From the NCBI RefSeq assembly GCF_042678185.1, contig NZ_JBHUDQ010000012.1: a DNA stretch of 64,000 bases; one strand, given 5' to 3'. A program made the translations under genes and the position numbers. The notes under the pieces are model-generated. The model searched no databases. It worked only from the letters and a program-made list of their open reading frames with translations, and was not told where the DNA came from. The DNA comes from Ramlibacter ginsenosidimutans (GTDB taxonomy: Bacteria > Pseudomonadota > Gammaproteobacteria > Burkholderiales > Burkholderiaceae_C). Within the stretch, counting starts at the first letter, position 1, and the number at the start of each line of letters is the position of its first letter. Below, piece by piece: positions 19,263 to 27,975 of this stretch.

Positions 19263-20798
19263 ATGAGGACATTTCTCGCTTCCCTCGCCGTCGGCCTGGG
19301 ACTCCTGATCGGCAGCGCCGCCGCTGTCGCCCAGGCGCCCGCCGCGCCGGCAGCCACGACCACCACAACCCAAGCGGCGCCCGCGGCGCCTGCAACTGCT
19401 GCCCCCGCTGCCCCCGCTGCCGCTGCGACCGCGGCGCCGGTGGCCGCCACTGCGGCGGCGGCTCCTGCTTCCGCCGCGCCTGCGCCGGTCCCCAACAAGG
19501 GCGACACCGCCTGGATGACCGTCTCGACGCTGCTGGTGCTGATGATGACGGTGCCCGGCCTGGCGCTGTTCTACGGCGGCCTGGTCCGCAGCAAGAACAT
19601 GCTGTCGGTGCTGATGCAGGTGTTCGTCGTCACCTGCATGATCTACATCCTGTGGGCCATCTACGGCTACAGCGTCGCGTTCACGGGAGGCAATCCGTTC
19701 TTCGGCGGCTTCAGCAAGATCTTCCTCTCGGGGATCACGGCTGACTCCACGGCGGCGACCTTCAGCAAGGGCGTGGTGATCCCCGAACTGACGTACATGG
19801 CGTTCCAGGCGACCTTCGCCGCGATCACCTGCACGCTGATCGTGGGCGCCTTCGCGGAGCGCATCAAGTTCTCCGCCGTGCTGCTGTTCTGCGCGATCTG
19901 GTTCACGTTCTCCTACCTGCCGATCGCGCACATGGTGTGGTACTGGGACGGCCCGGATGCGATCACCGATGCCAAGTCGCTCGAGACCGTCACCGCCGCC
20001 GGCGGCTGGCTGTGGGCCAAGGGCGCGCTCGACTTCGCGGGCGGCACCGTGGTGCACATCAACGCCGGTGTCGCCGGCCTGGTGGGCGCGTACCTGGTGG
20101 GCAAGCGCATCGGCTTCGGCAAGGAATCGCTCGCGCCGCACAGCCTGACGCTCACGATGGTCGGCGCTGCCCTGCTGTGGGTGGGCTGGTTCGGCTTCAA
20201 CGCCGGCTCCAACCTGGAAGCCAACGGCGGCGCCGCACTCGCGTTCGCCAACACGATGATGGCCACCGCTGCCGCCACGCTCGCCTGGATCAGCGGCGAG
20301 GCGCTGTCCAAAGGCAAGGCCTCCATGCTGGGCGCCGCTTCGGGCGCCGTCGCCGGCCTGGTCGCGATCACTCCGGCGTGCGGCTTCGTCGGCGTGATGG
20401 GTTCGATCGTCATCGGCCTGCTGGCCGGGCTGGTCTGCCTGTGGGGCGTCAACGGCCTCAAGCGCCTGCTGGGCGCGGACGACGCGCTGGACGTGTTCGG
20501 CGTGCACGGCGTGGGCGGCATCCTGGGCGCGCTGCTGACCGGCGTCTTCGCATCGCCCTCGCTCGGCGGCGTCGGCATCTACGACTACGTGGCCAACAAG
20601 ACGAGCCCCGACTACTCGATCGCCAGCCAGGTCTGGATCCAGTTCCAGGGCGTGCTGACCACGGTGGTGTGGTCCGGCGTGGTCGCCTTCATCGCCTACA
20701 AGATCGTCGACCTGCTGATCGGCCTGCGCGTGACGGAAGAAGAAGAGCGCGAAGGCCTGGACATCAGCAGCCACGGCGAGACCGCGTACAACCGCTGA
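19263..20798 (+). CDS. amtB: Ammonium transporter AmtB
   Basis: 511-residue Amt/Mep/Rh channel. A cleavable signal peptide (about residues 1-24) is followed by an unusual Ala/Pro/Thr-rich low-complexity linker to about residue 78 before the first pore helix (KGDTAWMTVSTLLVLMMTVPGLALFYGGLVRSKN). The twin pore histidines sit in VVHINAGVAG and FGVHGVGGILG, as in E. coli AmtB (H168/H318). The C-terminal tail (LRVTEEEEREGLDISSHGETAY) is the GlnK-binding region. It is the last gene of the sigma-54 operon, followed by a strong terminator. Confidence 0.97.
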   Translation: MRTFLASLAVGLGLLIGSAAAVAQAPAAPAATTTTTQAAPAAPATAAPAAPAAAATAAPVAATAAAAPASAAPAPVPNKGDTAWMTVSTLLVLMMTVPGLALFYGGLVRSKNMLSVLMQVFVVTCMIYILWAIYGYSVAFTGGNPFFGGFSKIFLSGITADSTAATFSKGVVIPELTYMAFQATFAAITCTLIVGAFAERIKFSAVLLFCAIWFTFSYLPIAHMVWYWDGPDAITDAKSLETVTAAGGWLWAKGALDFAGGTVVHINAGVAGLVGAYLVGKRIGFGKESLAPHSLTLTMVGAALLWVGWFGFNAGSNLEANGGAALAFANTMMATAAATLAWISGEALSKGKASMLGAASGAVAGLVAITPACGFVGVMGSIVIGLLAGLVCLWGVNGLKRLLGADDALDVFGVHGVGGILGALLTGVFASPSLGGVGIYDYVANKTSPDYSIASQVWIQFQGVLTTVVWSGVVAFIAYKIVDLLIGLRVTEEEEREGLDISSHGETAYNR

Positions 20799-20868
20799 GC
20801 CTCGGCGAGCGGCGCGCGCGCCAGGCACGCCGCGCGCCGCCGGACAAGCAAGATCTCCTTTGGATGTT

Positions 20869-20894
20869 GGCCCGCCTCGGCGGGCCTTTTTTTT
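20869..20894 (+). terminator. Rho-independent terminator of the amtB operon
   Basis: GGCCCGCC-TC-GGCGGGCC hairpin followed by eight T residues. Confidence 0.95.
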
Positions 20895-21029
20895 CCTCGC
20901 CGCGACGTGCCGGTAGCGCAACCGGTCATGCAGGGGGCCCGGACGAGCACCGGGCAGCGCGTCCACCGCCGGTACCCGGCCCGTGCCCGACCCATGCACA
21001 ATGGGCGCACAGGCCGAGGAGACCCGTCC

Positions 21030-21878
21030 ATGATCGAACTGCGCGCGGGAGCGCTGCGCTGCGAACTCGTTCCCGAACGGGGTGGAGCGCTCGCGGGCTT
21101 GTGGTGGCGCGACGTGCCCGTGCTGGCCTCGACGCCCGGCGCCCGGCTGGGCTCGGCGCGCGAGGCCGCGTGCCATCCCCTGGTGCCGTTCTCCAATCGC
21201 GTGGGACAGGCGGCCGTCGTCTGGGAGGGCACCTTGCAGCCGCAAGTGCATCACCCGGGCGATGCGCCAGCGGCGATCCACGGGCTCGGCTGGCAGCGAC
21301 CGTGGGAGGTCCTGGAGTCGGATGCCTCGACCGCGATGCTCGCCTTCGAACACCGCGCCGACGCCAGCTGGCCGTTCGCCTTCGACTGCTCGCAGACGCT
21401 GCGGCTCGCGCCCGACGCGCTGGAGATGACGCTGGCGGTCACCAACCAGTCCGGTCGACCCGCTCCCCTGGGACTGGGGTGGCGGCTGCTGTTCGACCAG
21501 CGCCCCGGCGCCCGCCTCGCCTTGCGCGCCAGCGGGCGCTGGGACATGGATGCCGACCGGCTGCCTGTGCGGCGCACCGGCGTCTCCGGACTGCAGACCG
21601 CGGTCGCCGCCGTCGGAGCGGACCGCAGCTACGACGGTTGGGACGGCGGCGTGACCGTGGACGACGCGCTGCTGCGTGTGCGCCTGCACACGGGGCTCAC
21701 GCACCTGGTGGTCGCGAGCGAGCCGCAGCACCTCGTGCTCATTCCTGCGAGCCACGTGCCGAACGCCGTCCATTGCTATGCGAGTGGCGCGCCCGCGCAG
21801 GACCTGGGCCTGGCCTTGCTGCCACCCGGTGCGTCGCTGGTCGCGCAGGTGCGGATCGCCCCGGAGCCCGCCGCATGA
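21030..21878 (+). CDS. Aldose 1-epimerase family protein
   Basis: 282-residue galactose-mutarotase-like protein. It shows the family features VPFSNRVGQ, HGLGWQRPW (catalytic His) and a C-terminal half with further conserved acids. The start is the ATG with GGAG about 8 nt upstream; a longer frame upstream runs through the amtB terminator region. Its stop overlaps the start of the SMP-30 gene (ATGA), so the two are co-translated. An epimerase coupled to a lactonase suggests a sugar-to-lactone-to-acid path, with the sugar unknown. Confidence 0.88.
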   Translation: MIELRAGALRCELVPERGGALAGLWWRDVPVLASTPGARLGSAREAACHPLVPFSNRVGQAAVVWEGTLQPQVHHPGDAPAAIHGLGWQRPWEVLESDASTAMLAFEHRADASWPFAFDCSQTLRLAPDALEMTLAVTNQSGRPAPLGLGWRLLFDQRPGARLALRASGRWDMDADRLPVRRTGVSGLQTAVAAVGADRSYDGWDGGVTVDDALLRVRLHTGLTHLVVASEPQHLVLIPASHVPNAVHCYASGAPAQDLGLALLPPGASLVAQVRIAPEPAA

Positions 21879-22798
21879 AGTGGGAGCTCGCCGTCGCCGA
21901 ACCGGATGCGCTGGGCGAATCCCCGTTCTGGCATCCGGGCGAGCAGACGCTGTACTGGGTCGACATCCCAGGCCAGCGCGTGCGCCGGTGGCATCCGGCG
22001 AGCGGCGCCCAGGACACGTGGCCCCTGCCGCAGTCGCCCGGCTGCATCGCGCCGGCGGCGAGGGGAGGCCTGGTGCTCGCCCTGCGCGACGGCATCTACC
22101 GCGCTCGCAGCTGGCGCGGCCCGCTCGCGCCCATCGTGCGCTTCCAGCACGGCGCGACCACACGCTTCAACGATGGCAAGGCCGATCCGCTGGGCCGCTT
22201 CTGGGCCGGCACCTACTACGAGCCCAAGGACGCGAGGAAGGCCGATCTGTATTCGCTCGACTGCCGACCCGACAACCCGGAGCGGGGCAAGCCGCTGGTG
22301 CAACTCAAGGCGACCAACGCCACCAACGCCAACGGCCTGGCCTGGTCGCCGGACCGGCACACCGTGTACTGGACCGACACCGCACGCGCCTTGATCCAGG
22401 CATGGGACTGGGAGCCGCAGGGCAACGCCATGCGCAGGCACCGCATCTTCCGCCAGTTCCCCGGCAAGCCTCCGGGCTGGAGCCCGGGCCAGCCAGGCTA
22501 TGGCGGCCGGCCCGACGGCGCCGCCGTGGATGTCGAAGGCCACTACTGGGTGGCGATGTACGAAGGCGGGCGGCTGCTGCGCCTCGCGCCCGATGGCGCC
22601 ATCGCCGCGGAATTCGAGCTGCCGGCACGCTGTCCCACCATGCCCTGCTTCGGCGGCCCGGACGGGCGCACCTTGTACCTCACCACGGCGCGCGAGGGGC
22701 GGCCGGCCGAAGAACTCGCCGCGTATCCGCACTCCGGCTGCGTGCTGTCCGCGCGCGTGGACGTCGCCGGCCTTCCCACCAATTTCTTCATCGACTGA
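21875..22798 (+). CDS. SMP-30/gluconolactonase family protein
   Basis: 307-residue six-bladed beta-propeller of the SMP-30/gluconolactonase/LRE family, which hydrolyses sugar lactones. The metal ligands are recognisable: E15 in GESPFW, Asn in NANGLAWSPD and Asp in RPDGAAVDVEGHYWVAMY. It overlaps the epimerase gene by 4 nt. The next gene, glcE, begins 60 nt downstream on the same strand, so co-transcription is possible. Substrate not determinable. Confidence 0.9.
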   Translation: MKWELAVAEPDALGESPFWHPGEQTLYWVDIPGQRVRRWHPASGAQDTWPLPQSPGCIAPAARGGLVLALRDGIYRARSWRGPLAPIVRFQHGATTRFNDGKADPLGRFWAGTYYEPKDARKADLYSLDCRPDNPERGKPLVQLKATNATNANGLAWSPDRHTVYWTDTARALIQAWDWEPQGNAMRRHRIFRQFPGKPPGWSPGQPGYGGRPDGAAVDVEGHYWVAMYEGGRLLRLAPDGAIAAEFELPARCPTMPCFGGPDGRTLYLTTAREGRPAEELAAYPHSGCVLSARVDVAGLPTNFFID

Positions 22799-22858
22799 GA
22801 GCGTGATTTCCAGTGGCCCGGGCGGGTGGGGGCCCGCGTGGCCGTAACATGCGCGACC

Positions 22859-23944
22859 ATGGACGCCCTCTCATCGCTCGCGGACCGCATCCGCGCCGCC
22901 TCGGCAGCAGGCACGCCCCTGCGCATCCGGGGCGGCGGCACCAAGGACTTCTACGGCGAGCGGCTGGAAGGCGAACTGCTTTCGACGCAGGACCTCGACG
23001 GCATCGTGAGCTACGAGCCGAGCGAGCTGGTGGTCACGGTCCGCGCGGGAACCTCGCTCGCCGCACTCGAAGCCGCGCTGGCCGAACGCGGGCAGTGCCT
23101 GCCGTTCGAGCCGCCGCACTTCGGCGCCGGCGCCACCGTGGGCGGCATGGTCGCCAGCGGCCTCTCCGGCCCCGCGCGTGCGAGCGTGGGCAGCGTGCGC
23201 GACTACGTGCTGGGCCTGCAGCTGGTGAACGGCCGCGGCGAAGCGCTCGTCTTCGGTGGCCAGGTGATGAAGAACGTGGCGGGCTACGACGTGTCGCGCC
23301 TCATGGTCGGCGCGATGGGCACGCTGGGGCTCATCACGGAGGTGAGCCTGAAGGTGCTGCCGGTCGCGCCCGCCGAGGCCACGCTGCGCCTGCGCCTGCC
23401 GCAGGAGGAAGCACTCGCGCGCCTCAACACCTGGGGCGGCCAGCCCTTGCCCCTGAACGCCAGCTGCTGGCTGGAGGAAGAGGGCCAGGGCACGCTGTAC
23501 CTGCGCCTGCGCGGCGCGCGCGCGGCCGTCGATGCCGCGTGCCGCAGCCTCGGTGGCGAGCGCCTGGACAACGCCGGTGCGGCGCCCGAATGGGACCGGC
23601 TGCGCGAACAGCGCCTGCCCTGGTTCACCGCCGCGGCCGGCCAGGATCTCTGGCGCCTGTCCGTTCCGCAGACCGCCCCGGTGCTGGAACTGCCGGCCGT
23701 GCCGCTGGTCGAATGGCATGGCGCCCAGCGCTGGGTGCACGCGGCTGCCGCCGACGCGGGCCGCATTCGCGAGACCGCGCTGCGTGCGGGCGGACACGCC
23801 ACCTTGTTCCGCACGGCGCGCACCGATGCGAGCGGCCGCATGACGCCGCTGGCGCCGGCGCTCGCCGCCATCCACGAACGACTGAAGCAGCAATTCGATC
23901 CCGCGGCCGTCTTCAACCGCGGCCGCCTCTACCCGCACTTCTGA
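22859..23944 (+). CDS. glcE: Glycolate oxidase FAD-binding subunit
   Basis: 361-residue FAD_binding_4 protein of the GlcE type. The FAD contacts include LRIRGGGTKDFYG and GGMVASGLSGPARASVGSVRDYVLG. GlcD, GlcE and GlcF form the membrane-associated glycolate dehydrogenase that turns glycolate into glyoxylate. Here glcE overlaps glcF (TGATG), but no glcD is adjacent: the upstream gene is an SMP-30 lactonase. TAACAT lies 8 nt before the ATG and no Shine-Dalgarno is seen. Confidence 0.93.
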   Translation: MDALSSLADRIRAASAAGTPLRIRGGGTKDFYGERLEGELLSTQDLDGIVSYEPSELVVTVRAGTSLAALEAALAERGQCLPFEPPHFGAGATVGGMVASGLSGPARASVGSVRDYVLGLQLVNGRGEALVFGGQVMKNVAGYDVSRLMVGAMGTLGLITEVSLKVLPVAPAEATLRLRLPQEEALARLNTWGGQPLPLNASCWLEEEGQGTLYLRLRGARAAVDAACRSLGGERLDNAGAAPEWDRLREQRLPWFTAAAGQDLWRLSVPQTAPVLELPAVPLVEWHGAQRWVHAAAADAGRIRETALRAGGHATLFRTARTDASGRMTPLAPALAAIHERLKQQFDPAAVFNRGRLYPHF

Positions 23945-25173
23945 TGCAGACCCATCTCTCCCCCGAATTCCAGGGCACGCCCGAAGGCGAGGAGGCGGAA
24001 GCCATCCTGCGCAAGTGCGTGCATTGCGGGTTCTGCACCGCGACCTGCCCCACCTACCAGGTGCTGGGCGACGAGCTCGATGGTCCGCGCGGCCGCATCT
24101 ACCTGATGAAGCAGGTGCTCGAAGGCGAGCAGCCCACGCGCAAGACGCAGCTGCACCTGGACCGCTGCCTCACCTGCCGCAATTGCGAGAGCACCTGCCC
24201 GAGCGGCGTGGACTACGGCCGGCTGGTGGACATCGGCCGCGCCATCGTGGATCGCAAGGTGCCGCGCGGCGTGCCCTCACGCGCGCTGCGCATGGCGCTG
24301 GGCGACGGCCTCAGCTCGCCGCTGTTCAAGCCGGCGATGCGGCTCGGCCAGGCCGTGCGCGGCCTGCTGCCCGCGCGGCTGCGCGAGAAGGTGCCACCCA
24401 GGCAGGAGGCGGGCCGCCGGCCGAGCGCGACGCACGCGCGCAAGGTGCTGATGCTGGCCGGCTGCGTGCAGCCGGCCATGATGCCCAACATCAACACCGC
24501 TACGGCGCGCGTGCTCGATGCCGCCGGCATCCAGACGGTGGTCGCTGCCGAAGCGGGCTGCTGCGGCGCGCTCAAGTTCCACCTGAACGACCAGGACGGC
24601 GGGCGCGCGCAGATGCGCCGCAACATCGACGCCTGGTGGCCCTTCGTGGAGCGCGGCGAGGTCGAGGCGATCGTGATGAACGCCTCCGGCTGCGGCGTCA
24701 CCGTGCGCGAGTACGGGCACCACCTGCAGCACGATCCCGCGTATGCCGCCAAGGCCGCGCGCATCTCCGCGCTCACGCGCGACCTGAGCGAGCTGCTGCC
24801 GGACCTCGTGCCGGTGCTGAAGGACAAGGTGCGGCCGCAGGCGGGCGTGTTCGCCTACCACGCGCCTTGCACGCTGCAGCACGGGCAGAAGCTGCGCGGC
24901 GGCGTGGAGCAGGGCCTGGCGGCGCTCGGTTTCACCGTGCGCGTGGCGATCAACGAATCGCACCTGTGCTGCGGCTCCGCGGGCACCTACTCCGTGCTGC
25001 ATCCGGACATCGCGCACACGCTGCGCGATCGCAAGCTGGGGCACCTGGACGTGCTGGAGCCGCAGGCGATCCTCTCGGCCAACATCGGCTGCATCCAGCA
25101 CCTGCAAGGCGGCACCCAACTGCCCGTGCGCCACTGGATCGAAGTGCTGGACGCGGCGCTGGCGCCGGCCTGA
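23944..25173 (+). CDS. glcF: Glycolate oxidase iron-sulfur subunit
   Basis: 409-residue GlcF. Two [4Fe-4S] ferredoxin motifs near the N-terminus (CVHCGFCTATCPTY, CLTCRNCESTCPSG) are followed by two cysteine-rich CCG domains (AGCCGALKFH ... CCGSAGTY). It carries electrons from the flavin subunits to the quinone pool. Start overlaps the glcE stop, giving a 1:1 coupled pair. Confidence 0.95.
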   Translation: MQTHLSPEFQGTPEGEEAEAILRKCVHCGFCTATCPTYQVLGDELDGPRGRIYLMKQVLEGEQPTRKTQLHLDRCLTCRNCESTCPSGVDYGRLVDIGRAIVDRKVPRGVPSRALRMALGDGLSSPLFKPAMRLGQAVRGLLPARLREKVPPRQEAGRRPSATHARKVLMLAGCVQPAMMPNINTATARVLDAAGIQTVVAAEAGCCGALKFHLNDQDGGRAQMRRNIDAWWPFVERGEVEAIVMNASGCGVTVREYGHHLQHDPAYAAKAARISALTRDLSELLPDLVPVLKDKVRPQAGVFAYHAPCTLQHGQKLRGGVEQGLAALGFTVRVAINESHLCCGSAGTYSVLHPDIAHTLRDRKLGHLDVLEPQAILSANIGCIQHLQGGTQLPVRHWIEVLDAALAPA

Positions 25174-25188
25174 TTCCCGCTGGTGCGC

Positions 25189-25674
25189 TCAGGCGGCGAG
25201 CGCGGCCTCGATGTCCCTGGCCAGCTTCTGCGGCGCGTCCTGCGGTGCGTAGCGCTTGAGGACGCGGCCGTCCTTGCCGACCAGGAACTTGGTGAAGTTC
25301 CACTTGATCGCCTTCGACCCGAGCAGGCCAGGTGCTTCGGCCGTGAGCCAGCGATACAGCGGATGCGCCTCGCCGCCGTTGACGTCGACCTTCTGCATCA
25401 TGGGGAAGCTCACGCCGTAGTTCACCTGGCAGAAGCTCGCGATCTCCTCGTTGCTGCCGGGATCCTGGTGGCCGAACTGGTTGCAGGGAAAGCCGAGGAC
25501 CACCAGTCCCTGCGCGGCGTAGCGCCGGTGCAGCTCCTCGAGCCCCGCGAACTGGGGCGTGAAGCCGCAGGCGCTCGCGGTGTTGACGATCAGCAGGGGC
25601 TTGCCGCGGAACTGCGCCAGCGGCACCAGGGCGCCGCCGATCTGCTGTGCCTCGAAGTCGTAGACAGTGGCCAT
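25189..25674 (-). CDS. Glutathione peroxidase (Cys type)
   Basis: 161-residue GPx/BtuE-like peroxidase reducing peroxides with a thiol donor. The peroxidatic residue is C36 in NTASACGFTPQF instead of selenocysteine; FPCNQFG and KWNFTKFLV supply the catalytic Gln, Asn and Trp. It converges on glcF with a 15-nt gap. A CACAAT hexamer 7 nt before the ATG suggests a very short leader; the divergent or upstream neighbour on the same strand is the EamA gene, 5 nt away, so read-through from that operon is also possible. Confidence 0.95.
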   Translation of the reverse strand: MATVYDFEAQQIGGALVPLAQFRGKPLLIVNTASACGFTPQFAGLEELHRRYAAQGLVVLGFPCNQFGHQDPGSNEEIASFCQVNYGVSFPMMQKVDVNGGEAHPLYRWLTAEAPGLLGSKAIKWNFTKFLVGKDGRVLKRYAPQDAPQKLARDIEAALAA

Positions 25675-25679
25675 GCGGC

Positions 25680-26585
25680 CTATTGTGCGCCGCCGCGCTC
25701 GCGGGCGCGAGGCCATGCCGACCAGGCGGCGGCCGCGAGGATCAGCGCGCCGCCGGCCAGCGTGCGGGGCGTGAGGTCCGCGGCGCCCAGCGCCACGGAC
25801 GACAGGCTGGCGAACACCACCTCGGACAGCATCACCAGCGCCGTGGTGTGCGAAGGCAGGCGCGACGCGCCGAACTGCAAGGCCAGATTGGCTGCAAGAA
25901 AGCCCGCGGCCAGCAGCAGCGCCAGCAACCAGCCGGTTCCGCTCAGCATCGGCATCATGGCGATCGTGCCCCGCAGTACGCCCGCGTAGGCCACGCTGCC
26001 GGCCAGCACCATGCCGCCTCCGAACATCGCCAGCACGCGCGAACCCGCCGTCACGAAGTTCAGGCGGCGCAGCAGCACGTTCGTGAGCGCGAAGCTGAAG
26101 CCGCCGCCCAGCGCCAGCCACTCGGGCAGCGCGCGCGGCCAGGGCAGGCCGGTGCCGGAGGTGTCGAGCACGGTGGCCACGCCCGCCAGCGCGAGCAGCA
26201 GCCGGCCCATGCCGGCGGCGGACGGGCGTTCGCCCAGGATCGCCCAGGCGAGCAGCACGGCCCATGCCGGCATCAGGTAGAACAACAGGACCACCCGCAC
26301 GACGTCGCCGATGCTGACCGCCCAGTTGAAGCCGACGTTGGTCATGCCCGCGGCCAGCGCGAGCAGCCACAAGCCGGGCGTGCGCAGCAACTCGGGCAAG
26401 GCGGCCGGCTGCAGCACCACGAAGCCGGTGAAGGCCACCAGGTAGATCAGCGCGGTGGACCAGAGCGCGTGCAGGCCCTGGTCCTGCAGCGCGCGGAACG
26501 GCCACCAGGAACAGCCCCAGACGAAGGCGTTGAGCACCAGCGCCGCCACCGGCGCCAGCCTGCCGCTGCCGCGGACATCAGCCAT
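25680..26585 (-). CDS. EamA/DMT family transporter
   Basis: 301-residue drug/metabolite transporter with about 10 transmembrane helices in two EamA repeats (first starting VLNAFVWGCSWWPF, second around ALGGGFSFALTNVLL). The substrate is unknown. Its start overlaps the end of lplT by 8 nt, so both are probably one operon with gpx downstream. Confidence 0.88.
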   Translation of the reverse strand: MADVRGSGRLAPVAALVLNAFVWGCSWWPFRALQDQGLHALWSTALIYLVAFTGFVVLQPAALPELLRTPGLWLLALAAGMTNVGFNWAVSIGDVVRVVLLFYLMPAWAVLLAWAILGERPSAAGMGRLLLALAGVATVLDTSGTGLPWPRALPEWLALGGGFSFALTNVLLRRLNFVTAGSRVLAMFGGGMVLAGSVAYAGVLRGTIAMMPMLSGTGWLLALLLAAGFLAANLALQFGASRLPSHTTALVMLSEVVFASLSSVALGAADLTPRTLAGGALILAAAAWSAWPRARERGGAQ

Positions 26586-27861
26586 GCACGTTATCGTGCC
26601 GCGCGATCTCCAGCAGGTGGTCCACTTCGTCCTTGTGGAGCACGCAGTTGCGGCTGTGCCACCGCTTGATCAGCCACATCACGCCGGCGACCACCAAGCC
26701 GAAGGCGGTGATGGCGCCAAAGGCGGTGAGGCCCATGCCGGCCGACAGGCTGTAGAAGGCGCCGAGGCCGAGGATGCAGGCCTGCTCGTTGAAGTTCTGC
26801 ACGGCGATGGAGCGGCCTGCGCCCATCAGGTTGTGCCCGCGGTGCTGCAGCAGGGCGTTCATGGGCACCACCAGGTAACCGCCGAGGCCGCCGAGCAGGA
26901 TCAGGAACGGTGCTGCGATCCAGGCGTTGTGGATGAAGTTCATCGCGACCACGAGAACGCCCATGGCGATGCCCAGGGGCATCACGCTGGTCGCCCGGTC
27001 CAGCCGCACGCGCATCGACGCCGCGATCGCGCCGGCCGCCGTGCCGATGGCCACCACGCCGCTGAGCGAGGACGCCTGCGTGGTGCTGTAGCCCAGCGCC
27101 GCCGCGCTCCAGGCGAGGATGATGTAGCGCAGGTTGCCGCTCACGCCCCAGAACAGCGTGGTGGTCGCCAGCGAGATCTGGCCCAGCCGGTCATGCCACA
27201 GGCGGCCGTTGCAGCTCCAGAAGTCCGGCACCAGCTCCAGCGCGTTGCGCGGGATCGGCCGCATCTCCACGCCCGTGTGCGGGATGCGCGTGTTGAACCA
27301 GGCGGCGATGCAGTACACGGCGATCAGCACCGCGATCGCCGCCTCCGTCGGCGTCTCGATGCCGGTGTCGATGACCGGCAGGTCGAACGACAGCAGGCGG
27401 GAGGACAGCGCGCGCCCGACCAGCTGGCCGCCCATCAGGATGCCGAGGATGATGGAGGCGATGGTGAGGCCCTCGATCCAGCCGTTGGCCTTCACCAGCT
27501 GCGACGGCGGCAGCAACTCGGTCAGGATGCCGTACTTCGCCGGCGAATACGCGGCGGCGCCCAAGCCCACGATCGCGAACGCGAACAGCGGGTGCATGCC
27601 GAACAGCATCAGCAGGCAGCCGACCACCTTGATCGCGTTGCTGAAGAACATGACCTGCCCCTTCGGGCGCGCGTCGGCAAAGGCGCCCACGAAGGGCGCG
27701 AGCACGACATAGAACAGGGCGAACATCGGCACCAATGCCGCAGCCTGCCAGGTGGGGGCATGGGAGGTCTTGAGCAGTTCGACCGCGGCGATGAACAGCG
27801 CGTTGTCCGCGAGCGACGAGAAGAACTGCGCCGCCATGATGGTGTAGAAACCGCGCTTCAT
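26578..27861 (-). CDS. lplT: Lysophospholipid transporter LplT
   Basis: 427-residue MFS protein of the LplT type, which flips lysophospholipids across the inner membrane for re-acylation. Family features include the N-terminus MKRGFYTIMAAQFFSSLADNALFIAA and AYSPAKYGILTELLPPSQLVKANGW. In E. coli lplT forms an operon with the acyltransferase aas; here the overlapping partner is an EamA transporter and no aas is seen. It is divergent from alr across about 110 nt. Confidence 0.92.
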   Translation of the reverse strand: MKRGFYTIMAAQFFSSLADNALFIAAVELLKTSHAPTWQAAALVPMFALFYVVLAPFVGAFADARPKGQVMFFSNAIKVVGCLLMLFGMHPLFAFAIVGLGAAAYSPAKYGILTELLPPSQLVKANGWIEGLTIASIILGILMGGQLVGRALSSRLLSFDLPVIDTGIETPTEAAIAVLIAVYCIAAWFNTRIPHTGVEMRPIPRNALELVPDFWSCNGRLWHDRLGQISLATTTLFWGVSGNLRYIILAWSAAALGYSTTQASSLSGVVAIGTAAGAIAASMRVRLDRATSVMPLGIAMGVLVVAMNFIHNAWIAAPFLILLGGLGGYLVVPMNALLQHRGHNLMGAGRSIAVQNFNEQACILGLGAFYSLSAGMGLTAFGAITAFGLVVAGVMWLIKRWHSRNCVLHKDEVDHLLEIARHDNVHG

Positions 27862-27975
27862 CCGTGCGAATTGGGGCGGGGCCCGGCATGCGGGCCCTTC
27901 ATTGCTCTGCTGTCTCCAAGCGACACGGGGTTATATCACGGTGGGTAATGACAGAATGACGGCCCGGAGCCCGTC

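Noticed and set aside
19319..19500. Repeat element within the start of amtB
   Set aside because: It is the coding sequence of the Ala/Pro/Thr-rich linker; the repetition follows from low-complexity protein, not from an inserted element.
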